Below, piece by piece: positions 16,119-24,444 of a stretch of 60,563 nt of DNA. The stretch lies in contig CAIKBL010000043.1 in assembly GCA_903825645.1 (NCBI GenBank), positions 1-60,563 of the forward strand, read 5' to 3'. Made by a program: the position numbers and the translations under genes. The notes beneath the pieces are model-generated. The model searched no databases. It saw only the letters and a program-made list of their open reading frames with translations, and was not told the DNA's origin. Numbering within the stretch: position 1 is the stretch's first letter; every line of letters starts with the position of its first letter. The stretch is from an uncultured Pseudomonadota bacterium (GTDB taxonomy: Bacteria; Pseudomonadota; Gammaproteobacteria; Ga0077536).

Positions 16119-17621
16119 TTAGTACCTAATGCAGATGTTGCGTAATTCGGTATAGAACTCAAGCGAATGTACGCCCCCCTCGCGACCGATTCCAGAATGT
16201 TTCATGCCGCCAAACGGAGAGCGCAGATCGCGCAGAAACCAACTGTTGACCCAGGTGATGCCGGATTGGAGCTTCGCAGCGACCCGATGCGCACGCGACA
16301 GGTCGCGGGTCCAAACCACGCTGGTGAGGCCATAAGGCGTGTCGTTAGCCAACCGGAGCGCCTCTTCTTCTGAATCAAACGGCGCAATATGGCAGCACGG
16401 TCCGAAGATTTCTTCGCGATTGACCCGGGCAGAGGCCCCGAGGCCGGTCCAGATAGTCGGTTCAATCCAGCAACCTTGGGCAAGATCGCTCGGCATATCT
16501 GGGATCCCCCCACCGGTCACGACTGTTGCACCTTCCTCGACCGCGAGACGATAGTAGCTGATCACTTTATCGCGATGTTCTTGGCTAATAAGAGGCCCGA
16601 GCGTGACGCCAGGCGTTTTGGGCGGTCCAATTTTCAACTTCTCCGCTGCTTCTTTGAGGCGCTCTACAAAAACCGGGAAAAGCGGGCGCTCGACATAAAT
16701 TCTTTCTGTTCCAAGACAGACCTGTCCACAATTAACAAAGGTCGAGCGCAGCGTTGTCTGAATTGCCAACTCGAGATCACAATCCGCGAACACTATTGCC
16801 GGATTTTTGCCGCCCAGTTCAAACGAGACCGAACGAAGCCCTTTTGCCGCAGCCGCCATAATGGCTTCACCCGTACGGGTCTCACCCGTAAACGTGATGC
16901 CGTCGACATCCGGATGTTGGGTCAGGAATGCACCCGCCGAATCGGGCCCAAAACCGTTGATGACGTTATAAACCCCGGGCGGGATGCCGGCTTCGTTCAT
17001 AACCTCACCGAGCAGCGAAGTCGTTAGCGGCGTCTCCTCCGAGGGTTTAACGACGACCGTGTTGCCGCAGGCTAAGGCAGGCCCAACCTTCCAAGTCATG
17101 AGTAACAATGGCAGATTCCACGGGCACACCACCGCAATGACACCCTTAGGGACACGTAGCGAATAATTCAGCACATCGGCGCCATCCGGCGCCTGCATCG
17201 TGAAGGCTTCGGTCGGCACGTTCTTCACCAAATCCGCGAAGACGCGAAAATTTGCCGCGCCGCGTGGGATGTCAACGTGGCTGCACTCGCCGAACGGTTT
17301 ACCCGTATCAAGGCATTCCAATTCGACGAATTCGTCGAAACGCTTTTGCATACCATCGGCGACCCTGTGCAGTAATGCCATGCGCTCCGGCGTGCTCATC
17401 TTTCCCCAGGGCCCCTCCAATGCGGTCCTTGCCGCCGCCACCGCAGCATTTACCTCGGGTTGACCCGCCTCATGGACTACGGCTATTTCGCGTCCATCCA
17501 CCGGACTGAGATCCGCAAACGTCTTGCCACTCATTGATGGCACATACTCACCGTTGATGAAATGCATGACGTTACGCGGGGCACCGGACATGGCGGGTAC
17601 ACCGACAAGGCTCTGCGACAT
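16119..17621 (-). CDS. dmpC: 2-hydroxymuconic semialdehyde dehydrogenase (DmpC/XylG)
   Basis: A 500-residue aldehyde dehydrogenase with Glu268 (FELGGKNP) and catalytic Cys302 (NCGQVCLGTERIY) at the canonical positions, and the cofactor region CPWNLPLLLMTWKVGPALA. It oxidises 2-hydroxymuconic semialdehyde to 2-hydroxymuconate with NAD. The ATG at 17621 is chosen for its GAAAGG ribosome binding site; the reading frame extends to 17678 without support. It is the first gene of dmpCEFGH and diverges from the broken GntR regulator gene. A GC hairpin lies in its leader and a candidate promoter lies about 92 bp upstream. Confidence 0.93.
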   Translation of the reverse strand: MSQSLVGVPAMSGAPRNVMHFINGEYVPSMSGKTFADLSPVDGREIAVVHEAGQPEVNAAVAAARTALEGPWGKMSTPERMALLHRVADGMQKRFDEFVELECLDTGKPFGECSHVDIPRGAANFRVFADLVKNVPTEAFTMQAPDGADVLNYSLRVPKGVIAVVCPWNLPLLLMTWKVGPALACGNTVVVKPSEETPLTTSLLGEVMNEAGIPPGVYNVINGFGPDSAGAFLTQHPDVDGITFTGETRTGEAIMAAAAKGLRSVSFELGGKNPAIVFADCDLELAIQTTLRSTFVNCGQVCLGTERIYVERPLFPVFVERLKEAAEKLKIGPPKTPGVTLGPLISQEHRDKVISYYRLAVEEGATVVTGGGIPDMPSDLAQGCWIEPTIWTGLGASARVNREEIFGPCCHIAPFDSEEEALRLANDTPYGLTSVVWTRDLSRAHRVAAKLQSGITWVNSWFLRDLRSPFGGMKHSGIGREGGVHSLEFYTELRNICIRY

Positions 17622-17646
17622 AGAACGACCTTTCGAGTGATTAGCG

Positions 17647-17660
17647 CGCGCGAACGCGCG
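17647..17660. other. GC-rich palindrome in the dmpC leader
   Basis: CGCGCG-AA-CGCGCG is a perfect 14-base palindrome lying about 25 bp before the dmpC start. In the transcript it would form a compact stem with a UUCG loop just upstream of the ribosome binding site. It may protect the 5' end or affect translation; no function is shown by sequence alone. Confidence 0.4.
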
Positions 17661-17712
17661 GGAGATACTAACTGTCACTTGAGTTTACGGGGACACCTCA
17701 GGTGCGGCAATA

Positions 17713-17741
17713 AAATTATCGATATTTTAAAAATTGTCGAA
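17713..17741 (-). promoter_or_regulatory. candidate sigma-70 promoter for dmpCEFGH
   Basis: On the minus strand TTCGAC (17736-17741) and TAATTT (17713-17718) are separated by 17 bases and lie in an AT-rich stretch. Both match the -35 and -10 consensus only partly (four of six each). The position, about 92 bp upstream of dmpC, and the overlap with the TCGA-centred repeats favour a repressor-controlled promoter. Confidence 0.35.
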
Positions 17742-17767
17742 ATTAGATTTTTCTCAACGTCGACAAG
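17714..17767. promoter_or_regulatory. repeated TCGA-centred motifs, possible GntR operator
   Basis: AATTATCGATATT (17714-17726) and AATTGTCGAAATT (17732-17744) share 11 of 13 bases, 18 bp apart. A third, inverted relative (CTTGTCGACGTT on the minus strand) lies at 17756-17767. They lie between dmpC and the divergent broken GntR gene and overlap the candidate dmpC promoter. This is where an autoregulating repressor would bind. Confidence 0.4.
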
Positions 17768-17835
17768 CCTGTGGCCTTCCCCCGTGAGCCGCCCCTGTTG
17801 GCGGAAATTGATTGTTAACTGTGGAGACGCCGGAC

Positions 17836-18559
17836 ATGATTTTGTTTGAGGGCAGTACAGAGCCCGAGCGCCTATCCGCCACTACGCTCGCAGATGCCGC
17901 CTACGGTCGTCTGTGCGCCGATATCCTAGGGAGCCCATCACCTGACCGGTGCAAAACTGGCCATTCATCATCTGCGAGCTCGCTATTCGGTCGGCGCGTC
18001 ACCGCTGCGCGGGGCGTTGAATCGCTTGGTGACCGACGGTTTCGTCTCGCTGATCGGGCAACGCGGTTTTCGGGCAGCACCCATTTCGATGACCGACCTT
18101 AGGGATGTAACGCGGCTACGGATCATGTTCGAAACGGAAGGATTAAGGGACAGCATCGCTATCGGGGATGATGTTTGGGAAGCTAGTATCTTTGCCGCCC
18201 ACCACCGACTAACAAAACCGGATCCCGTGCACCCGGTCAATTTCAGTCATTGAAAAGCGCGCAATGCCTCGTTTCATGATGCCCTGGTAGCAGCCCGCCC
18301 ATCTCCCCGGCTACGCCGGTTCCGTCGCAACCTTTTTGATCAGCACAAGCGTTACCGGATCCTACCAACAGGATCTTGTTCGATGCGGCGCGATATTGCC
18401 CGTAAACACCAGCAGATCATGAATTATGCTTTGGCGCGCGACGCAGACAGCGCCTGCGCAGCCATTACCGCGCACATCCAACAGACTGCCGAAGGACTTG
18501 AGACGCTCATCAGCCAAGGCTATTGGGCGTCGCTGCGCGAACGCGCGGTTCAAACATGA
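17836..18559 (+). pseudogene. GntR-family transcriptional regulator (FCD class), broken
   Basis: Reads as one ~241-codon GntR regulator only if two lesions are repaired. Frame 1 from ATG 17836 (GGAG upstream) gives the start of the winged helix, SATTLADAAYGRLCADILG. The reading must then shift by one base near 17930 to continue HLTGAKLAIHHLRARYSV, GASPLRGALNRLVTDGFV and LRDVTRLRIMFETEGLRDS. That frame hits TGA at 18251-18253, but beyond it the same frame gives a good FCD ligand-domain tail: FHDALVAA, SPRLRRFRRNLFDQHKRY, ARKHQQIMNYALARDADS, ending at TGA 18557. The TGA sits where related proteins often have Trp (TGG), suggesting a point mutation. The tail overlaps the convergent monooxygenase gene by 50 bp. 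By position it would have controlled dmpCEFGH. Sequencing error cannot be excluded for either lesion. Confidence 0.8.
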
Positions 18560-20456
18560 AATCCGCTGGCTTTGCCTCCCGCGTGAGATCGAAATAGGTC
18601 GCATTCAAATAAGGCGAGTTGACGACCACTCTGCCCTGCGAATTGCGATAGTACGTTTCCATGCCGGGATGTGTCCAAACCATGTCCGCATGCTTCGCAT
18701 CAACTTCCGCGTTATAGGCGTCGTGTACCTCCGCGCGGCATTCGAACACGCCCGCACCTTGGTTAAGCATCTTGCGCAACACATCCATGACATACCGCAT
18801 CTGCATTTCGACGACAAACATCAAACTACCCCCATGGCCAGGCTGCAGATTGGGTCCGTAAAGACAGAAAAAATTGGGGAAATCTGGCATCACCGTACCA
18901 AGATACGCTTTCGCGTTGTCATCCTCCCAAGTCTCACGCAGGCTGCGACCTGATTTTCCATAAGCCTCGAAGCACGTGAGAAAGCGCAGCACATCGAAAC
19001 CCGTCGCGATAATCAACACATCCGCCGCGCAGGTCTGTCCATTGGCCGTGACGACCCCTCCCGGTTTAATCTCCGTCACGGCACTCGTCTCGAGCGTGAC
19101 CTTCGGATTCCGCAGCATTTTGTACCAACCGTTATCCATCAACAGCCGCTTACCAAACGGCGGATAAGTTGGCAGCACTTTTTCAATAAGATCGGTGCGA
19201 TCCGCTAACTCCGTGCGGACATATTTCGAAAAATACTCTCGATGCGAATCGTTAACTGGATTCAGTGCCCGCGCCGGATGAGGCCAATCAGCATCTTTCT
19301 GAAGTGCCCCATGGATACGGTCTCCGAATGCCCAGCCTAACCTCAGCCGATACCAAGTGCGGTAGAGCGGCACTTCACGAAGCAGAAAACGTACCGACTC
19401 CGGAATCGGTTTGCGAAATTGTTCGTGAGGCGCTATCCAGTGCGGAGAGCGCTGAAAAATAGTCAATGCACCAACCTCGTGCTGTATTTCTGGGCACGTC
19501 TGCAGCGCGCTCGCGCCATTGCCGATGACAGCAACCCGTTGGCCCACAAGATCGACCTCTGCCGGCCATTCCGCAGTATGAAAAACTTTTCCCGCAAACT
19601 GATCAAGACCTTTGATGTCGGGAAATTTGACCGGATTAAAAATTCCGACCGCGCTGATTACGACATTCGGGGAACGTGTTTCAAGTGACCCGTCAGGCAT
19701 TCGGATCTGTACTCGCCAACGCTGGCTCGCTTTATCGTAGGCCAACGTCTCGACGCTAGTATCAAACTGGATGTGCGCCCGCAAGGAAAATCGATCGGTC
19801 ACATCCTCCAGGTATTCCTTCAGCTCATCACGAAGCGCGAAATACATGGACCAATCGTACGGCGCAAAAGAAAACGTGTAGAGGTGGTTTGGCGTGTCGA
19901 CGCCAGCACCAGGATAGCGATTGTCACGCCAAACACCGCCTACTGATCCGGATTTTTCAATCACGGTGAAGGGCAATCCGAGCTGCTTGAGGTTATACGC
20001 CGCGCAGAGACCCGACACACCCGCGCCGATCACGAGCACTTCGAACCCGTTTGGGATTTCGATAGACGACGGCGACGTGGCCTGTGCCGCAGGTAATTCG
20101 GCTTCGATGATCGAATCGTAGCCGACCGGGATCTCTTCGGACATGGCGCACGCCAGCATTTTCAGTCGCAGCGCCGCGTCGGGCGCCGGGAGAGCGACCG
20201 GTTTTCCCGCACGCCAATCCAGAACGGCCCGCAGTGCGGCCGCGCGGATTTCAGCTTGCACAGCGTCCGATAACCCCCCGTCGTCATTATCGCTCAACCC
20301 GCGCGGTCGCTGCGGTCGATACGGCGGTTCGAGCCAACGCAGCTCTCCCGTAAGTTGTACCAAGACCATGAGCAGGGTCGGAATATTGGCGTCGCTCAAC
20401 GCCTCCGCAAATCGGATTTCGTTCGCCGGTTGCGCATCATTCGTTGAATCGGTCAT
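18510..20456 (-). CDS. Baeyer-Villiger monooxygenase, 4-hydroxyacetophenone monooxygenase-like
   Basis: A 648-residue flavoprotein with an N-terminal extension of about 135 residues, then an FAD motif GAGVSG (144-149). It carries the type I Baeyer-Villiger fingerprint FAGKVFHTAEWP (287-298) and a second nucleotide motif GNGASA (near 310). The N-terminal extension and total length match the 4-hydroxyacetophenone monooxygenase group. It would insert oxygen next to a ketone using NADPH and O2, for example turning an aryl ketone into an aryl ester. It follows the symporter gene on the same strand by 122 bp. Substrate is inferred only from family resemblance. The 3' end runs 50 bp into the GntR pseudogene on the other strand. 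Confidence 0.85.
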   Translation of the reverse strand: MTDSTNDAQPANEIRFAEALSDANIPTLLMVLVQLTGELRWLEPPYRPQRPRGLSDNDDGGLSDAVQAEIRAAALRAVLDWRAGKPVALPAPDAALRLKMLACAMSEEIPVGYDSIIEAELPAAQATSPSSIEIPNGFEVLVIGAGVSGLCAAYNLKQLGLPFTVIEKSGSVGGVWRDNRYPGAGVDTPNHLYTFSFAPYDWSMYFALRDELKEYLEDVTDRFSLRAHIQFDTSVETLAYDKASQRWRVQIRMPDGSLETRSPNVVISAVGIFNPVKFPDIKGLDQFAGKVFHTAEWPAEVDLVGQRVAVIGNGASALQTCPEIQHEVGALTIFQRSPHWIAPHEQFRKPIPESVRFLLREVPLYRTWYRLRLGWAFGDRIHGALQKDADWPHPARALNPVNDSHREYFSKYVRTELADRTDLIEKVLPTYPPFGKRLLMDNGWYKMLRNPKVTLETSAVTEIKPGGVVTANGQTCAADVLIIATGFDVLRFLTCFEAYGKSGRSLRETWEDDNAKAYLGTVMPDFPNFFCLYGPNLQPGHGGSLMFVVEMQMRYVMDVLRKMLNQGAGVFECRAEVHDAYNAEVDAKHADMVWTHPGMETYYRNSQGRVVVNSPYLNATYFDLTREAKPADFMFEPRVRAATPNSLG

Positions 20457-20578
20457 GCAGCTTTTCCAATCTCAAATATCGTCCGGCACAATCGCCGGCA
20501 CGTCGGGGGGATTTTCGCAGTCGGGCAGGGACAACACCAGCGTCCCGCGGGCGCGGGCTTTCAGCGCTTGCCGGGAAC

Positions 20579-21796
20579 CTATTTAAGTTCACCCTCCCAA
20601 TGAGAGACCAGCACCGTAGCGACGCTGTTACCAATCACGTTCGTTGCGGAGCGGCCCATGTCCAGAAAGTGATCAATGCCGAGCAATAGAAGCAAGCCCG
20701 CCTCCGGGATCTTGAATTGAGCTAGAGTTGCGGCAATCACAACCAAGGATGCGCGCGGTACACCGGCTATCCCTTTCGAGGTGAGCATCAGGGTCGCCAG
20801 CATCAGAAACTGCTCCGCAAGCGTGAGTTCGATCCCGTACGCCTGTGCGATAAACATCACCGCGAAGGTACAATACATCATCGAGCCGTCGAGATTGAAG
20901 GAATAACCCATCGGCAAGACAAAGCTCGCTACCCGCTTGCTGCAGCCAAAATGCTCCAGCTCCTCGAGCGTCTTTGGGTAAGCGGCCTCAGAGCTCGCGG
21001 TGGAAAAAGCCAGCAAAAGGGGTTCACGGATCCTGCGCAGGAGGGTCACCACCCGCAGTCGAATCACCAGCGAAACACCCCCTAGCAGGACCACCCAGAG
21101 CACCAGCAGACCTAGATAGAACTCGCCCACAAACAGACCGTAAACCGCCAAAACACCTAGACCCCGCTCCGCGACAGTGCTCGCTAGCGCACCAAAAACG
21201 GCCAATGGGGCAAAACGCATTACGTAAGTCGTGACCTTTAGCATAAGTTCCGCGAGCACTTCGAGAGATTCGGTCACGGGCCGGCTCCGGTCCGCCAACG
21301 CGGCCATCGCTGTGCCAAAAAACAAGGTAAAAACGACGATCTGCAGAATTTCATTGCGCGCCATGGCATCGACCACGCTGCTTGGGACGGTGTGCTCGAT
21401 AAAACCGACCAAGCTCAACCCTGCGGTTGGCACACCGGCCGAGGTCCCGACGGCCGGCAGAGACAAGTGGAGTACCCGTCCGGGCTGTAGGGTATTCACC
21501 AGCCCTAGGCCAAGTGTCAGAGAGATCCAGGAAGCGAGAAAAAACCAAGCCAACGCCTTACTGCCGACGCGTCCGACCGTCGCGACATCCCCCATCTTGC
21601 CGATACCGACGCACAAGGTTGAAAACACCAGGGGTGCGATGACCATTTTGATTAAACGCAGAAAAATGAAGGGCAGTAGCGCCGCGTCGGCCGCAAAAAC
21701 AGTGGCGCCCTGCGGATATTGTGTATGCACCACCCAACCCACGGCACCGCCCAACACCAGCGCCATGAGAATGAATTGGGTCAATCGGTTCGGCAT
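20579..21796 (-). CDS. dicarboxylate/amino acid:cation symporter (DAACS family)
   Basis: A 405-residue membrane protein of the GltP/DctA fold. Hydrophobic segments span most of the length. The family motifs are present: LRLIKMVIAPLVFSTL, SEAAYPKTLEELEHFG (serine-rich re-entrant loop followed by the helix), GYSFNLDGSMMY and MGRSATNVIGNSVATVLV. It imports C4-dicarboxylates, glutamate or similar acids with protons or sodium; the actual substrate may be an aromatic-pathway acid given its neighbours. The start is ATG 21796 after GGGGTG; a TTG at 21808 is less likely. It lies 40 bp after the ligase gene. Confidence 0.88.
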   Translation of the reverse strand: MPNRLTQFILMALVLGGAVGWVVHTQYPQGATVFAADAALLPFIFLRLIKMVIAPLVFSTLCVGIGKMGDVATVGRVGSKALAWFFLASWISLTLGLGLVNTLQPGRVLHLSLPAVGTSAGVPTAGLSLVGFIEHTVPSSVVDAMARNEILQIVVFTLFFGTAMAALADRSRPVTESLEVLAELMLKVTTYVMRFAPLAVFGALASTVAERGLGVLAVYGLFVGEFYLGLLVLWVVLLGGVSLVIRLRVVTLLRRIREPLLLAFSTASSEAAYPKTLEELEHFGCSKRVASFVLPMGYSFNLDGSMMYCTFAVMFIAQAYGIELTLAEQFLMLATLMLTSKGIAGVPRASLVVIAATLAQFKIPEAGLLLLLGIDHFLDMGRSATNVIGNSVATVLVSHWEGELK

Positions 21797-21836
21797 CGGG
21801 CACCCCAAGCAAGTCGGCGGGAAAGCACAGCCGAGT

Positions 21837-23456
21837 TCATGCTTTAAGATCGAACGCGCGTGTCGCCAGCGTCGTATCTTTTTTTAGGATATGTTTAGCG
21901 ACACGCGCCGTGGGCGTGAGCGGAAGGGTATCCACCCAAACCCAGTATCGAGGAACTTTAATTGCGGCTAATTGCACGCGACACCAGTCAGCTAGTTCCT
22001 GGAACGAGGGCGCTGCCCCACGTGAAACGAGGACAGCGAGAATTTCTTCATCACCTAATTCAGCCGCCACCCCGATGGTCGCAGCCTCCGCCACGGCGGG
22101 ATGTGCGCCTAAAACACGATCCAATTCCGCCCCGGCAACGTTCTCTCCGCGAACGCGAATAATGTCCTTTTTACGGGCAACAAAGTAGTAATAACCATCC
22201 TCGTCGTAACGCACGAGATCGCCCGTGACAAACCAACCTTCATGAAACGCGGCACGAGTCTGCACCGGGTCGTGCAAATATTCCTTAAAAACGATCGGTG
22301 TCTTGACCTCGAGTTCGCCAACAGTATGGGGGCCCAACACCTTCCCCGCATCGTCGACGACACGCATCTCGACGAAGGCGCCGCGCGTCGGATGACGCGC
22401 CGGTAGCCCAATACTGCCAAGCTTACGCATGCCGATATAGGGATTGTTGCAGGCCCCAGGGATCTCCGACATCCCATAGCCCTCGATCAAATCGGGCACA
22501 TGGAATTCGGCAGGGAACACGTCGGCAACTTCCTGACTGATAGGTCCTCCATAGACTTTGGACAGCACATGATTAGGGTTGTATTCCTGCCGTGGACGCT
22601 TGACCAGAATGTTCCCGACGGCTGCCAGCGTATTGAACTGGGTCGCGCCGCTCGCTGCCGCCTCAGCCCAGAAGCGAGACGCACTGAACGCCTCCGATAC
22701 GATGAGACAACCACCCGCAGCAAGCGCGCCACCCAGCGAATAAAATAATGCGTTGATGTGGAAAAAAGGCAGAACGGTCATCAGACGATCTGAGGGCTGT
22801 AGATGCATCCGTTCAACGAACGCCTCGGCAGCCCACACGTAATTACCATGCGTGTGGACGACGCCTTTAGGAAAGCCGGTGGTCCCTGACGTATAGACTA
22901 CGACTAGTGGGGTATCGCGCGGAACGTTCGGTCCTTGCCCCGAAGGCGTCCCCGATACCGCCATTACCAGCGCGGCAAGAACATCTTCCGCTCCAGCTCC
23001 GGCAAGCCCCAGCGTTTCGAGCGCGAGCACCCGGGTGTCGAGCTCCAGACTCACGCAAAGCCCGGACACCCGGGCGCATGCGGCCTCGCGCGAAAACAAC
23101 ACCTGCGCCCGGGTGTGCCCCAGCACATAGCTCAGCTCGCCATCGGTAAGCGCGCTATTCAGCGGGGCAAAAAGAGCACCAAGCCGCGCACAAGCCAACA
23201 ATATCACTACGTGGAGATCGCTATTCGGTGCGCAACAAGCGACGGCATCGCCGGTGCGGATCCCGGCCGCCGCCAGCAGGTCGGCACAGAGCTCAGCGGC
23301 ACGGGCAAGTGCGTGGTAACACCAGTGACGGGAGCCAAAGACCAAGACAGGCGCATCCGGACGCACGGCAACTCGGCTTGCCAACAGCCCCGTCAGGCTG
23401 TCGTCGTGCGGCGGATAGCCGGCCAGTACTTCGACGGGGGTGAGCACCAGACTCAC
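21837..23456 (-). CDS. acyl-CoA ligase (AMP-forming, crotonobetaine/carnitine-CoA ligase-like)
   Basis: A 539-residue ANL-superfamily enzyme. The P-loop is YTSGTTGFPKGVVHTHGN (about residues 188-205), followed by YGMSE, the hinge-region WFVTGDLVRYDEDGYYYFVARKKDIIRVRGENV, and a C-terminal Lys in PTARVAKHILKK that may serve adenylation. It activates a carboxylic acid with ATP and CoA. Resemblance is to the CaiC-like branch, but the neighbours (dioxygenase, Baeyer-Villiger enzyme) suggest an aromatic or ring-derived acid. The GTG start overlaps the dioxygenase stop in a GTGA arrangement, indicating coupled translation. Confidence 0.85.
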   Translation of the reverse strand: MSLVLTPVEVLAGYPPHDDSLTGLLASRVAVRPDAPVLVFGSRHWCYHALARAAELCADLLAAAGIRTGDAVACCAPNSDLHVVILLACARLGALFAPLNSALTDGELSYVLGHTRAQVLFSREAACARVSGLCVSLELDTRVLALETLGLAGAGAEDVLAALVMAVSGTPSGQGPNVPRDTPLVVVYTSGTTGFPKGVVHTHGNYVWAAEAFVERMHLQPSDRLMTVLPFFHINALFYSLGGALAAGGCLIVSEAFSASRFWAEAAASGATQFNTLAAVGNILVKRPRQEYNPNHVLSKVYGGPISQEVADVFPAEFHVPDLIEGYGMSEIPGACNNPYIGMRKLGSIGLPARHPTRGAFVEMRVVDDAGKVLGPHTVGELEVKTPIVFKEYLHDPVQTRAAFHEGWFVTGDLVRYDEDGYYYFVARKKDIIRVRGENVAGAELDRVLGAHPAVAEAATIGVAAELGDEEILAVLVSRGAAPSFQELADWCRVQLAAIKVPRYWVWVDTLPLTPTARVAKHILKKDTTLATRAFDLKA

Positions 23457-24316
23457 GCGGAGCGGCGCAGCCGCATGTCGAACTCAACGGTGTAGAACGG
23501 TTGAGTCATCATCTCACCGGTCGGTGCGACCCCAGGGGCGTGTCGCGCAAAGCGGCCGGCCAACGCGTCTTTGGCGCCAAAAACCGCATCCCGATTCAGA
23601 TAGACGCTATCCGCCACGAAAAGCTGCGTCACCACCTCCTCATGATTGGGTGCGGAAACGATGAGATGCAGATGTCCCGGGCGATTTGCCTCACGCCCTA
23701 ACAGTCTCAACAAGGCGCCTGCGGGCCCATCGGTCGGGACTGGATAATCAGCGGGCTTGATGGAGCGGAACCAGTAACGCCCGTCAGCATCTGTTTTGAT
23801 TTTCGCCCGACCCGCCGACACGAAGGGTCCCGCTCGTTGCACATCGTAAGCACCGATGCCATCAGACGACCAGATATCGAGAACGGCCTCTGCAATCGGG
23901 CGTCCTTCCGTATCAGACACTCGACCAGAATAGAACGTGGGCTCTCCTTCCATCCCATCCGTCAAATCAGCACCGAGTGGTCGCTCCGCAACGCCTTCCA
24001 CATAGAACGGGCCCAGCACCGTCGCTTCCAGTGACCCCTCGACAGAAGGATGATTGACTTCCAGGACCAACGTCGAAATCCCTAGTGTGTCGGACAATAG
24101 AATAAATTCCTGCCGCTGAGGTGTGCAGGTCTTCCCAACTTCAGTCAGAAACTGAATCGCCTGCATCCACTCCTGATCCGTCAAACGGACATCGCGCACA
24201 AAGTCGTGCAGATGCGTAATGAGTGAAGTCATCACCGTCTTGAGACGCGGATCGCCACACTCGCCAAGTCGGGACAGGACCGTCTGAGTCAGCGCAATCT
24301 CTGCAGCGTTCGACAT
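23453..24316 (-). CDS. intradiol ring-cleavage dioxygenase, hydroxyquinol 1,2-dioxygenase-like
   Basis: A 287-residue intradiol dioxygenase. The four Fe(III) ligands are visible: Tyr157 (GAYDVQ), Tyr191 (KPADYPVP), His215 and His217 (RPGHLHLI). An N-terminal helical domain of about 95 residues precedes the catalytic LGPFYVEG. The DGPAGALL and VYLNRDAVFGAKDAL segments favour the hydroxyquinol/catechol 1,2-dioxygenase group; hydroxyquinol type is my preferred reading. It would open a diol or triol ring between the hydroxyls, giving maleylacetate or muconate. The ATG at 24316 has an AGGAG ribosome binding site; the frame extends to 24394 without support. It leads the unit dioxygenase-ligase-symporter-monooxygenase and diverges from the flavin monooxygenase gene across 128 bp. 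Confidence 0.88.
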   Translation of the reverse strand: MSNAAEIALTQTVLSRLGECGDPRLKTVMTSLITHLHDFVRDVRLTDQEWMQAIQFLTEVGKTCTPQRQEFILLSDTLGISTLVLEVNHPSVEGSLEATVLGPFYVEGVAERPLGADLTDGMEGEPTFYSGRVSDTEGRPIAEAVLDIWSSDGIGAYDVQRAGPFVSAGRAKIKTDADGRYWFRSIKPADYPVPTDGPAGALLRLLGREANRPGHLHLIVSAPNHEEVVTQLFVADSVYLNRDAVFGAKDALAGRFARHAPGVAPTGEMMTQPFYTVEFDMRLRRSA

Positions 24317-24444
24317 GAGAATTCTCCTATAACGTACGTGTGTGACCGGTCTAGCGTAGCGCTTGGAACGCGAACTGTCAGTGCGCGTAACCAACGAGCC
24401 CTGTTAAAGTGCCCCCAACCTACTTGCAACCGAAAGAAAGCCCG

